Positions 1 to 7,315 of a stretch of 60,763 nt of DNA are shown here, piece after piece. The notes under the pieces were generated by a model. It did no database searches, was not told the origin of the DNA, and worked only from the letters and a program-made list of their open reading frames with translations. Where the stretch lies: the NCBI GenBank assembly GCA_041570195.1, contig JBFFWQ010000022.1, positions 1 to 60,763 of the forward strand, given 5' to 3'. Positions within the stretch are counted from its first letter, which is position 1; every line of letters starts with the position of its first letter. A program made the position numbers and the translations under genes. The stretch comes from UBA11865 sp041570195 (GTDB taxonomy: Bacteria; Chloroflexota; Anaerolineae; Promineifilales; Promineifilaceae).

Positions 1-40
1 GGAACTTAAGCGAAGCGACGGGAACTTAAGCGAAGCGACG
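1..40. repeat. perfect 20-bp tandem duplication at contig edge
   Basis: Two identical 20-bp units (ggaacttaagcgaagcgacg) lie head to tail at bases 1-20 and 21-40. The reading frame of the gene beginning at 53 stays open through both units to the contig edge. A perfect repeat at a contig terminus is typical of an assembly-graph artefact, though a real short tandem repeat cannot be excluded. Confidence 0.8.
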
Positions 41-52
41 GGAAGTGGTGAC

Positions 53-436
53 TTGTTACAGCACTTACGCCATCTCGAACTCGACTTGCAGCGGCTGGAA
101 GTGCGCCGCGATCGGGCTCGGCTCGACGAGTTATTGCATGAGTCGTTTGTGGAATTCGGCCGATCAGGCAAGCGCTACGATAAGGCCAGTACATTGGACG
201 ATTTACCCAGCGACCCTGCGCCAATGGTGATGTGGTCGCAGGATTTTGAGCTGGTGGAACTGGCCGACGACGTGGCCCTACTCACCTACCGGTCGGCCTC
301 CGTCGACGAAGACGGCAACCTCTTCCGCTTCAGCCTCAGGTCGTCAGTGTGGCAGAGAACAGCGCGCGGCTGGCAAATGCGCTTCCACCAGGGCACACCC
401 ACAGAGCCATTCGCTAAGGACGTCGCCAAACAATAG
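53..436 (+). CDS. DUF4440/SnoaL-like (NTF2-fold) protein, 5' end uncertain
   Basis: A 127-residue protein with the pattern of the DUF4440 branch of the NTF2-like superfamily: an N-terminal helix (LRHLELDLQR), the LLHESFVEFGRSGKRYDKA segment after helix 2, and a C-terminal sheet (VALLTYRSA, SSVWQRTARGWQMRFHQGTP). Family members are small cone-shaped proteins, some binding ligands; the substrate here is unknown. The first usable start is TTG at 53, but the frame is open upstream to the contig edge across the tandem repeat, so the true start may lie before it. The gene converges on the leftward phosphotransferase-like gene 27 bp downstream. Confidence 0.75.
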   Translation: MLQHLRHLELDLQRLEVRRDRARLDELLHESFVEFGRSGKRYDKASTLDDLPSDPAPMVMWSQDFELVELADDVALLTYRSASVDEDGNLFRFSLRSSVWQRTARGWQMRFHQGTPTEPFAKDVAKQ

Positions 437-463
437 GCCTCGGGCAACCGCCAGCGCCTCGTC

Positions 464-1051
464 TCAGGAGTTACCGTTGGCAGTTCCGCGACGATAAGCC
501 ATCCGCTCGAATGCGCTGGGCACCAGGCGGTTCCTCCAGGCCAACAGAGCCAGATTGGCCAGGCGGTCAGCCGGTTCAGTCGAGTCGAGCTCTAGATCGT
601 ACTGGCAGTGGTTGTGAACTACTGTATAGTCGGCCCGGGCTTCTCCGATACGCCTGTCGCCACGCTCCGCTTCGCGCCGCTCCAATTCAGCCAGAGGGCA
701 ATGGACGCCAATGAAGAACACCTCAAATGGAGCAAGTAGATCGAGTAGCCGATCCATCCACGCTTCTGTTTCCACGATATGTTCGACGAGTAAGTTGTTC
801 CCGGCCGAGGCGAATGCGGCCAGAGATCGGTGAAAGCCCTCGAAAAAAGCCGGCCGCATCGCCAGCCAATCAAGCTCCTTATCTCGTATTCGCTCCATCG
901 GCAGGACCTCGGCCGCGCGAAAGTGGTCAAATGAATAGTACAAGAATGGTTCGTCCAGCTTCTCCCAGAGCGCCTGGGCTAGCGTCGACTTGCCGGCGCT
1001 GGATGCGCCATTGATCAAGATGATCTTGCCCCCTTCTTGCTTGAGATCCAT
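464..1051 (-). CDS. chloramphenicol phosphotransferase-like (CPT family) P-loop kinase
   Basis: A P-loop NTPase of about 195 residues. The Walker A motif GASSAGKST sits near residue 15, after a beta-strand (KIILIN), as in CPT-like small-molecule kinases. Further support is the segment FLYYSFDHFR and the central VHCPLAELERREAERGDR, which matches the lid region of CPT-type enzymes. The physiological substrate is not deducible; CPT relatives are often annotated as resistance enzymes without evidence. ATG at 1051 was chosen because the longer open frame adds about 38 residues that overlap the upstream gene and show no domain. The gap to the upstream selenoprotein-like gene is 23 bp, so co-transcription is likely. 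Confidence 0.75.
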   Translation of the reverse strand: MDLKQEGGKIILINGASSAGKSTLAQALWEKLDEPFLYYSFDHFRAAEVLPMERIRDKELDWLAMRPAFFEGFHRSLAAFASAGNNLLVEHIVETEAWMDRLLDLLAPFEVFFIGVHCPLAELERREAERGDRRIGEARADYTVVHNHCQYDLELDSTEPADRLANLALLAWRNRLVPSAFERMAYRRGTANGNS

Positions 1052-1074
1052 CACGAGATCAGAACGGCATACAA

Positions 1075-1962
1075 TTAATGACCGCCCCGGCGCATGCCGC
1101 GCAGGAAGCTGCCGATGTGGCGGCCCATCTGACCCATGATCGGCGGCGGCTGCTCGGGATGACAATCGTGAAGCGCTTTCTCCAGCGGCTCAGGCCACTT
1201 CTCTTGAAAGTGAACGATCGTGCCTGGCGCCTCGGCTCCTTCCAGCACCTCTAAGGCCTGCTCTATCACCCGCATCTGCATATCCCGGTCACCCGGTCGG
1301 CCCAGGATGTGACCGAAGGGGAACTCCACGGCCAGGGCTCGCGGCGCGCCAACCCGTTCTGCCCAGAAGGGCATATTAGTGACTAGGATGGTCGACATCC
1401 CTGCGGCTTCAAATACTCGCGCCAGCACGGGCACGTTGGCGGCGCACTCAGGTCAGGCGGCGGTGAGCAAGACACAATCGACTTGGTCATCCAGCAGTTT
1501 CGCAGCCACCTCAGGTCCGTAAGTCTCGCGCCACGGCTGCTGATCGGCCGGGAAGCCCTGATAGCCCATGAAAGAGTAGGCCTGCCCAGCCAGACCCCCA
1601 ATCTGGCCGGCGTCAGCTAACTCCTGAAAGCGCTGGATAGGCAGCAGGATGTTCATATCAGCCTCGATGTCGGCCGGATTGAGATGATGATGGCTGATAC
1701 CAACCTCTTGCGGATCAACGTCTGTTGGCAAGGTGCGATAGGTCGGATCGCCCCAGGCAGGCTCTCGCGTTTCCCGCTCCAGGTCAAAAGGTGGTTCGTG
1801 CCCGCTATGGTACAGGCCGCCCGAGGTCACCAGGCTAAAGCGGGCCTTATTCAACGGCCGGGCCAACGGCGTCCAGGGGATGGGCATCTCCGTCCGCACC
1901 TGGCTCATCTTGTAATAGCGGGTCACAAGTCGCGGTAAGAACTTAAAGCTATCTACTTCCAT
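1075..1962 (-). CDS. GrdB-like (glycine/sarcosine/betaine reductase selenoprotein B family) protein with in-frame UGA, probable selenocysteine
   Basis: Two same-frame open segments (1453-1962 and 1075-1452) are separated only by a TGA at 1453-1455. Read through, they give one 295-residue protein with U at position 170 in LLTAA-U-PEC-AANVPVLARV. The N-terminal half (SFKFLPRL, LVTSGGLYHSG, EVGISHHHLNPADIEADMN, YSFMGYQG) and the C-terminal half (EAAGMSTILVTNMPFWAERVG, EFPFGHILGRP) both belong to the selenoprotein B family, and homologues carry Cys or Sec in the UxxC redox motif here. The reaction of this branch is not established. An AAGG ribosome site lies 7 nt before ATG 1962. A hairpin follows the UGA (see 1418-1444). 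The alternative is a pseudogene with one nonsense mutation, which would have to hit exactly the Sec position. Confidence 0.8.
1418..1444 (-). promoter_or_regulatory. candidate bacterial SECIS hairpin downstream of UGA 1453-1455
   Basis: Counted in the mRNA after the UGA, +13 to +19 (GCCAACG) pairs with +24 to +32 (CGU-gc-UGGC) with a 2-nt bulge. The apical loop is UGCC at +20 to +23, and a lower CGC/GCG stem at +9-11 and +33-35 encloses one bulged C. The loop distance and a G among the first two loop bases fit the usual description of bacterial SECIS elements. GC-rich coding DNA makes such hairpins by chance, so this is supportive only. Confidence 0.4.
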
Positions 1963-1995
1963 GATTGAACCTTTTTGCGATTAGCGGCGAGTTTC

Positions 1996-2040
1996 TAACT
2001 GTCAGCCAACAGCCGTCAGCCTTCAGTCGCCGGCTGCCAG
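1996..2040. repeat. degenerate heptamer repeat tract (tract a)
   Basis: On the minus strand this reads as consecutive 7-nt units of the form GCTGAnn (GGCTGACGGCTG and neighbours). It is the first of seven tracts of the same family in this window and fills the gap between the aminotransferase and the selenoprotein-like gene. Confidence 0.7.
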
Positions 2041-2045
2041 TTCCT

Positions 2046-3167
2046 TCAGTTCCCGACAGATCCCTCCAGGTATTCCTCATACCGCTCCAGTGCCGTTAGG
2101 AACCCTGCCCGGCCGAAACCAAAGCGCACGTAGCGATCTTCATAGCCCATGAAAGCGCCGGGCAGCAGCAGCACGCCGGCCGTCTGGGCCAGGTTGTGGC
2201 AATAGTCGGTGGCTGATGGCGCGTCCAGGCCGACCAGAGCCACCGATCCGGCTCGCGGCCGCCGCCAGGTGAAGCGGTCGGACCAGCGTTCAAAAAACGG
2301 CTCGACCAGGGCGATATTATCTCGGATGAGGGCCCTGTTACGCTCCATGATGCGCTCGCCGGCCGCCAGCGCAGCTATGGACAACAACTCCGTCGGCGCG
2401 GCCGGGCAAATCGTGGTGTAATACTTCCAGTTGAGCAGCGCCTGCTGGGTCGGCTCGTCGCGGACCAGCAGCCAGCCGGCCCGCAAACCAGGCAGGCCAT
2501 GCGTCTTGGACAGGCCGCTCAGGACGATGGTCCGCTCGTACAGGTCGGCCGCCGAAGGTAGCCGCTCCCTGGTTCCAAACTCCAGGCCGCGATACATCTC
2601 GTCACAAAAAAGCCAGGTCCCATGCCGGGCGCAGAGGTCGATCAGCGCCTGGAATTCGGCCGGCGTTGGCAGATAACCGGTCGGATTGTGAGGGAAGTTA
2701 ACCACCATCAGTTTTGTCTGCTCGCTGACCATCTGCTCCAAGGCTTCGAAATCCAGCTGCCAGCCATCCTCAGTTGGCGTTAGGGCCCAGGCCTGAATCC
2801 GACCGGCCACATGTTCGGCCATATTCCGCAGCGCATCATAGGCCGGGCTTAAAACGACGACCTCGTCGCCCGGCTCCAGCAAGGCCCGCATGACCAGGTA
2901 AATGCCCTCCACCGGCGAAGTCAGCACCACCACCTGCTCCGGAGAAACCTGATCGTAGCCATTAGCCACAGCCGCCCGCAACTCCGGATGCCCCGACGAT
3001 TCCGTATACCCCAGGCGCAGCTCACCCAACGTTTCCATCTTCATCCCGGCCAATTCTAGCACTTCGCCAACCGGCATCGTCTCACAATCAGAGCTGGACA
3101 ACATATGAGGCGTTGTAAATTCGTAAAGCGCATAGTATTGTTCGGTCGCAAATGGGGCAATATGCAT
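2046..3167 (-). CDS. fold-type I PLP-dependent aminotransferase (class I/II)
   Basis: A 373-residue PLP enzyme. Visible landmarks are the small-domain start MHIAPFATEQYYALYEF, the cofactor-loop region VVLTSPVEGIYL, the NFPHNPTGYL motif (the Asn contacts PLP), LFCDEMYRGLEF (Asp pairs with the pyridine nitrogen), and the Schiff-base lysine in SGLSKTHGLPGLRAGW. The SGLSK-xxGLPGLRxG arrangement and short length resemble capreomycidine-synthase-like and other unassigned class I/II enzymes; the amino donor and acceptor are unknown. GGAG lies about 6 nt before ATG 3167. It is transcribed towards the selenoprotein-like gene, separated from it by a repeat tract, and may or may not share its transcript. 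Confidence 0.88.
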   Translation of the reverse strand: MHIAPFATEQYYALYEFTTPHMLSSSDCETMPVGEVLELAGMKMETLGELRLGYTESSGHPELRAAVANGYDQVSPEQVVVLTSPVEGIYLVMRALLEPGDEVVVLSPAYDALRNMAEHVAGRIQAWALTPTEDGWQLDFEALEQMVSEQTKLMVVNFPHNPTGYLPTPAEFQALIDLCARHGTWLFCDEMYRGLEFGTRERLPSAADLYERTIVLSGLSKTHGLPGLRAGWLLVRDEPTQQALLNWKYYTTICPAAPTELLSIAALAAGERIMERNRALIRDNIALVEPFFERWSDRFTWRRPRAGSVALVGLDAPSATDYCHNLAQTAGVLLLPGAFMGYEDRYVRFGFGRAGFLTALERYEEYLEGSVGN

Positions 3168-3214
3168 GTTTTTCTCCAGGAGTCGTTGGTCGCTCGTTGC
3201 CAGTAGCTCGTCGC

Positions 3215-3259
3215 CAGTCGTCAGCGATAGCTGACAGCTGAAAGCTAACGGCTAACCGC
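3215..3259. repeat. degenerate heptamer repeat tract (tract b)
   Basis: Plus-strand units GCTGACA GCTGAAA GCTAACG GCTAACC follow each other at 7-nt spacing. The tract lies between the divergent aminotransferase and methyltransferase genes, where promoters would be expected. Confidence 0.75.
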
Positions 3260-3303
3260 TATGTTATCATATAGACAACCATGCCGTAAGAAAGAGGTGC
3301 CCC

Positions 3304-3963
3304 ATGGACTGCTGCCAGTGCCAGGCGATTGAAGAACGCTTTGACCGCAAGAAGGCGGAGAAGAAGCGCCGCGCCTACCAACAGGGCGGGCTGAAGCGCG
3401 AAAGCCAGTTGCTGGTTGATGCCCTGGTTGCACAAGGTATCGACGGCTATACGCTGCTAGACGTGGGTGGGGGGATGGGCGCCCTGGCCATCGAATTGAT
3501 CAAGCGTGGCGTGAGCCGGGCCACCATCAACGAGGCCTCGACCGCCTACCTGGAAGCGGCCGCCGCCGAAACGGAGAGCCAGGGCTTGACCGATCAGATA
3601 AGCCTCGTCCACGGCAATATTGCGACCATGGATCAAGAGATCGCCCCGGCCGATGTCGTCACGCTGGACAAAGTGATTTGCTGCTTCGACGACATGCCTG
3701 GCCTGGTCCAGTCCTCGCTGGCCAAGTCACGCAAGCTCTACGGCCTGGTCTACCCGCGCGACAACTGGCTGGTGAAAGCCGCCTTCGGTTTTGACAATCT
3801 GATCGGCCGCCTGCAGAGGAGCGATTTCCGCGTCTTCGTCTACCCGACCAAAGAAGTCGACGGCCTCATCCGGGGAAACGGCTTCCAGATGCGCTCCAGC
3901 CGGAACTCGGCCGGCTGGCAGATCGTAGTCTACGGCCGGGTTGGAGCTGGAACCGCTGTCTGA
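3304..3963 (+). CDS. class I SAM-dependent methyltransferase
   Basis: A 219-residue Rossmann methyltransferase. Motif I is LLDVGGGMGALAIEL near residue 50 (glycine-rich SAM loop), followed by an acidic strand end (INEAS), then VHGNIATM (motif II/III region) and ADVVTLDKVICCFDDM (motif IV-V). The N terminus carries CCQCQAIEERFDRKKAEKKRR, with three closely spaced cysteines and a basic helix, which is unusual. Overall order resembles Mg-protoporphyrin methyltransferase relatives, but no other pigment-synthesis gene of that pathway is nearby, so the substrate is unknown. AGAGGTG stands 5 nt before ATG 3304. The gene probably forms its own unit; 298 bp separate it from the next gene. Confidence 0.82.
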   Translation: MDCCQCQAIEERFDRKKAEKKRRAYQQGGLKRESQLLVDALVAQGIDGYTLLDVGGGMGALAIELIKRGVSRATINEASTAYLEAAAAETESQGLTDQISLVHGNIATMDQEIAPADVVTLDKVICCFDDMPGLVQSSLAKSRKLYGLVYPRDNWLVKAAFGFDNLIGRLQRSDFRVFVYPTKEVDGLIRGNGFQMRSSRNSAGWQIVVYGRVGAGTAV

Positions 3964-4208
3964 TAGACTGATACTGCTTATCCAATGAAAAGCCCCGGCT
4001 CCATAAGCGGCTATTCTGGACAGGCGCATCAGCACGCATGTTGGTATCCTTTGCGGTAAGCTTGTGTCGGCAACTGCCACCACCAACCAACGCACCAGCG
4101 CCACCAAGCGTGACAAATGACCATTTAGCTTGACTCCTGTGCCAATTAGAATGATTATAGTTGTAGATCCATTAGCGTCTTTTAGCTCTTGGGGTTAATC
4201 AAACTCTG

Positions 4209-4251
4209 GCGGGTCCCGCGTCCTGAAGGACTACCAACATCAGTTGTTGGT
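4209..4251 (+). promoter_or_regulatory. cluster of three short inverted repeats before the diadenylate cyclase gene
   Basis: Three perfect inverted repeats follow one another just before the start at 4262: GCGGG-T-CCCGC (4209-4219), TCCT-GA-AGGA (4221-4230) and ACCAACA-tcagt-TGTTGGT (4233-4251). Only the last has a loop long enough for a stable RNA hairpin, and it would sit against the ribosome site. The rest of 3964-4208 shows no gene or recognisable element. Confidence 0.4.
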
Positions 4252-4261
4252 TGCGAGGTAG

Positions 4262-5200
4262 ATGGAGGTCGAGTCTGTACAAGTGGATGAATCAGGAAAT
4301 GCCACGAGATCCGAGGCAGATCTCGCCCACATGGTAAGGCAAGTGGCCGAGGCAGTACCGGCTACGGCGATCATCTGTGTCACACGCAGCGCTGTACTGC
4401 CCCAGAAATTGACGGGTACAGCATTACGGCCTCGGCTTGTAGCCGCCACGGTAAACGAAGAAACATATGCCGCCTTGGCGGAAGCGGGACTGGAAGCGAT
4501 ACGCCTTCCATTGTATGCAGCCGACAAGTATAGTCAGGTGCGGCATGTTCTTTCCGTTGCTGTTAGATCGGGCAAGATCACAGCTGGCGATTTCATCATT
4601 TGCGCCATAGGCAGCAACGTCTACCCAGAAGAAGGGGATCTCATTGTTCTCACCGATGTAGATCCGGGTATCGAACGCCTGGTGATCACCGACCTACTCA
4701 AACTCACTGACGGCATCCGCCCTAGGGTGATGGAGACAACCCTGATGGTTGCCTGTCGCATTGCTCGAGTCATTCGTCGTGGCGGCGAGCGGATTGGAGC
4801 CATCTTTATCTTGGGTGACTCCCTTAACGTACTAAAGGATTCCAGGCAACTGATTCCCAACCCATTCCATGGGCATGAGGATCGACTCCGACAAATCACC
4901 AATCCCGATATTCATGACGCGCTCGTTGAATTCTCAAAACTCGATGGCGCCTTTGTCATTCGCGGAGATGGGTTTATCCAGTCGGCGGGCGTATTCCTGG
5001 CAACGGCTGATGAGGAGATGCAGTTGCCTACTGGCCTGGGTACACGGCACATCGCTGCCGCGGCAGCTACGGCCCGTTCAGCAGCAACAGCTGTTGTTGT
5101 TTCGGCAACCGACGGCAACGTGCGGATATTCTCAGACGGCCGGTTGGTATTACAGATGGATCTTGATGTACCCTATGGGCCTGTTATACTTGACGAGTAA
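4262..5200 (+). CDS. dacZ: DacZ-type diadenylate cyclase (pyruvate-kinase-like domain + DAC domain)
   Basis: A 312-residue protein in two parts. Residues 20-125 resemble the C-terminal domain of pyruvate kinase (VPATAIICVTRSA, LPLYAADKYSQVRHVLSVAV, FIICAIGS). Residues 165-300 are a DAC domain: the DGA motif at 228-230 (KLDGAFVIRGDG) and GLGTRHIAAAAAT at 258-270, followed by AVVVSATDGNVRIFSDGRL. DAC enzymes condense two ATP into cyclic di-AMP. The PK-like/DAC arrangement is that of archaeal DacZ rather than DisA, CdaA or CdaS; position 3 of the RHR motif is Ile here. The start is ATG 4262 with a close GAGG; an internal ATG at 4331 would remove part of the PK-like domain. The neighbour 79 bp downstream is a transporter with RCK_C domains, a known c-di-AMP receptor fold. 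Confidence 0.8.
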   Translation: MEVESVQVDESGNATRSEADLAHMVRQVAEAVPATAIICVTRSAVLPQKLTGTALRPRLVAATVNEETYAALAEAGLEAIRLPLYAADKYSQVRHVLSVAVRSGKITAGDFIICAIGSNVYPEEGDLIVLTDVDPGIERLVITDLLKLTDGIRPRVMETTLMVACRIARVIRRGGERIGAIFILGDSLNVLKDSRQLIPNPFHGHEDRLRQITNPDIHDALVEFSKLDGAFVIRGDGFIQSAGVFLATADEEMQLPTGLGTRHIAAAAATARSAATAVVVSATDGNVRIFSDGRLVLQMDLDVPYGPVILDE

Positions 5201-5279
5201 TCGAATTGACACAGTTCATCGACAACCTTCCTGATCGACAAACTGAAAACGCCAGACGCGGCAACTTTTCTACGCAGCG

Positions 5280-7067
5280 ATGACGACTGACATCGCCCTC
5301 ACTTTGATCATCATCCTGGTCGCCATGGCGCTCTTCGCCACGGAGAAGCTCCGGGTAGACGTGGTGGCCATGCTCGTGCTGATCTCTATCGGCGTGCTGG
5401 GGTTGGTTCCGCAAAAAGATCTCTTCTTCGGTTTCTCCAACTCGGCCGTCATTACCGTTTGGGCAGTCTACATGGTGTCCGGGGGATTGTTCAAGACCGG
5501 CGTGGCGGACGCCATGGGCAAGGCCATTCTGAAGGTAGCCGGCAACCGAGAGGCGGGGCTCATCGCCATCATCATGCTGACCGTGGGGGTTATTTCAGCC
5601 TTCATGAACAATGTGGGCGCAGTGGCTATGCTGCTGCCAGCCGTGGTGGGGATTTCGCGACAAACCAAGTTGCCCGTTTCGAAGATGCTGATCCCCTTAG
5701 CCTTTGCTTCGCTGCTGGGCGGCAAGATGACCCTGATCGGCACGCCAGCCAACATTCTGGCAGCCGGCGTCCTCGTCGAACGCGGACTGCCAACCTTTGG
5801 TTTCTTCGAGTTCACGCCGATGGGCATCGTGGTCTTGGTGACCGGAATCGTGTACATGGTCTTGATCGGCCGGCGCCTGCTGCCAATACGGGAAGGCGCC
5901 CATGGGAAAGAGGATGTCTATCGACTGAGAGGGTACGTCACCGAAGTACGCATCTTGCCTACCAGTCCTCTTATTGGGAAGACGCTGTTGGAATCACGCC
6001 TAGGGCAGGAATACAATCTCTCCATCCTGGCCATCCAGCGGAAAGATGGAGACCAGCCAATCGTTCATAGAAATACACAGATCCGGTCTGAGGATCTTCT
6101 GGTTGTTGAGAGTTCCGCCTCCGATCTAATCGCTGCCAGCCAATCCCTGGGATTGAGGATCGAGGTGGACCACGAACTCCACATTGACCTGCTCGAGCCT
6201 GGAGACATTCAGGTGGTTGAGGTCACCCTGGCCCCAAACTCGCACGCCGTCGGGCTCAGTCTTCAAGAAGCGCGCTTCCGGGATCGGTATGGCTTTACCG
6301 CACTAGCCATCGCCCGGGCAGGAGAAGTGATTACGGAACGTCTACGTGATATTCCTTTACGACTCGGTGATGCGTTACTGCTGCAAGGTTCGCAGCGCCG
6401 CGTTTCAGCGCTGCACGAGGGGGCTGATTTCGTGGTGTTGGAACCGGACGAGGCGGAGCAATTTCGGTTGACGAAGGCACCTATCGCCGTCGGGGCCCTG
6501 CTGTTTGCAATCGGGGTGACGATTTTTGCCCAAGTGGATATAGCCCTGGCCATGGTCATCGCGGCCATGATCATGATCTTGTCCGGCGCGATCACCATCG
6601 AAGAAGCTTATGAAAGCATAGATTGGCGCACGGTCTTCCTGGTGGCCGGGATGCTCCCGCTGGGCCTGGCCATGGAGCTTACAGGTACGGCGAAGTTCTT
6701 AGCCGACATTATCTTGGATACTTTCGGACCCTACGGTCCCCTGGCAACCCTGGCCGGGATCTACCTACTGGCGGCTCTGATAACGCAGCCAATGTCCAAC
6801 GCGGCCGCTATCGTGCTCGTCGTGCCAATCGCTCTCGACACGGCCGCTGGCCTCGAGGCCAATTACAAAACATTTACGATGGCCGTTGTTATTGGTGCCG
6901 CCACAAGCTTTCTCTCGCCGGTGGGCCATAAGGCGAACGTATTGGTCTTTGGGCCTGGCGGTTATAAATTTACGGATTACGCGCGCGTGGGTGCATTGTT
7001 GACAGTCCTGCTGCTCATCGTTTCGATGATATTCCTACCGATCTTCTGGCCTCTCTTCCCGGATTAA
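5280..7067 (+). CDS. SLC13/DASS-type permease with two central RCK_C (TrkA-C) domains
   Basis: A 595-residue membrane protein. Helices at 4-40, 55-70, 92-125 and 180-198 precede a soluble region (about 210-395) and a second helical block (398-595). The signatures of the SLC13 fold are present in both halves: FMNNVGAVAMLLP (108-120) with LIGTPANIL (152-160), and ITQPMSNAAAIVLVVP in the second half. The central region holds two RCK_C-like domains (about 218-296 and 308-392), each starting with a VTEVRILPTSPLIGKTLLE / VVEVTLAPNSHAVGLSLQE strand-helix pattern. Such transporters import sulfate, dicarboxylates or similar anions. RCK_C domains of potassium channels bind c-di-AMP, and the gene lies 79 bp after a diadenylate cyclase, so nucleotide gating is a fair inference. 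Substrate unknown. Confidence 0.88.
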   Translation: MTTDIALTLIIILVAMALFATEKLRVDVVAMLVLISIGVLGLVPQKDLFFGFSNSAVITVWAVYMVSGGLFKTGVADAMGKAILKVAGNREAGLIAIIMLTVGVISAFMNNVGAVAMLLPAVVGISRQTKLPVSKMLIPLAFASLLGGKMTLIGTPANILAAGVLVERGLPTFGFFEFTPMGIVVLVTGIVYMVLIGRRLLPIREGAHGKEDVYRLRGYVTEVRILPTSPLIGKTLLESRLGQEYNLSILAIQRKDGDQPIVHRNTQIRSEDLLVVESSASDLIAASQSLGLRIEVDHELHIDLLEPGDIQVVEVTLAPNSHAVGLSLQEARFRDRYGFTALAIARAGEVITERLRDIPLRLGDALLLQGSQRRVSALHEGADFVVLEPDEAEQFRLTKAPIAVGALLFAIGVTIFAQVDIALAMVIAAMIMILSGAITIEEAYESIDWRTVFLVAGMLPLGLAMELTGTAKFLADIILDTFGPYGPLATLAGIYLLAALITQPMSNAAAIVLVVPIALDTAAGLEANYKTFTMAVVIGAATSFLSPVGHKANVLVFGPGGYKFTDYARVGALLTVLLLIVSMIFLPIFWPLFPD

Positions 7068-7143
7068 ATGCGCTGGCGGACTGCCGGAGATCTTCTTCGA
7101 CCAACCGGCTGTGGCAAAGTTACTAGGCACGCCGTAGGAGATC

Positions 7144-7160
7144 CCGGGAACTTGTCCCGG
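7144..7160 (+). terminator. weak hairpin after the SLC13 permease
   Basis: CCGGGA-acttg-TCCCGG forms a 6-bp stem 77 bp past the permease stop. No T-run follows, so it may be a rho-dependent end or incidental. Confidence 0.25.
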
Positions 7161-7315
7161 ATGATTACCCTCTCCTCGAGCACCCAACTCCTCATGAGGC
7201 CATGGCATTTCTCTTGGCGCCCACGACGTCCCCCACCTATTTGCCCCCCTCCACGGCCGCCACTACAATCAAACTCACAGTAGGCCATTAACCGTTGCCC
7301 TGACAGGACAAACAC

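Noticed and set aside
4150..4261. ydaO-type c-di-AMP riboswitch before the diadenylate cyclase gene
   Set aside because: The leader is short and has only small palindromes; none of the conserved ydaO core is seen.
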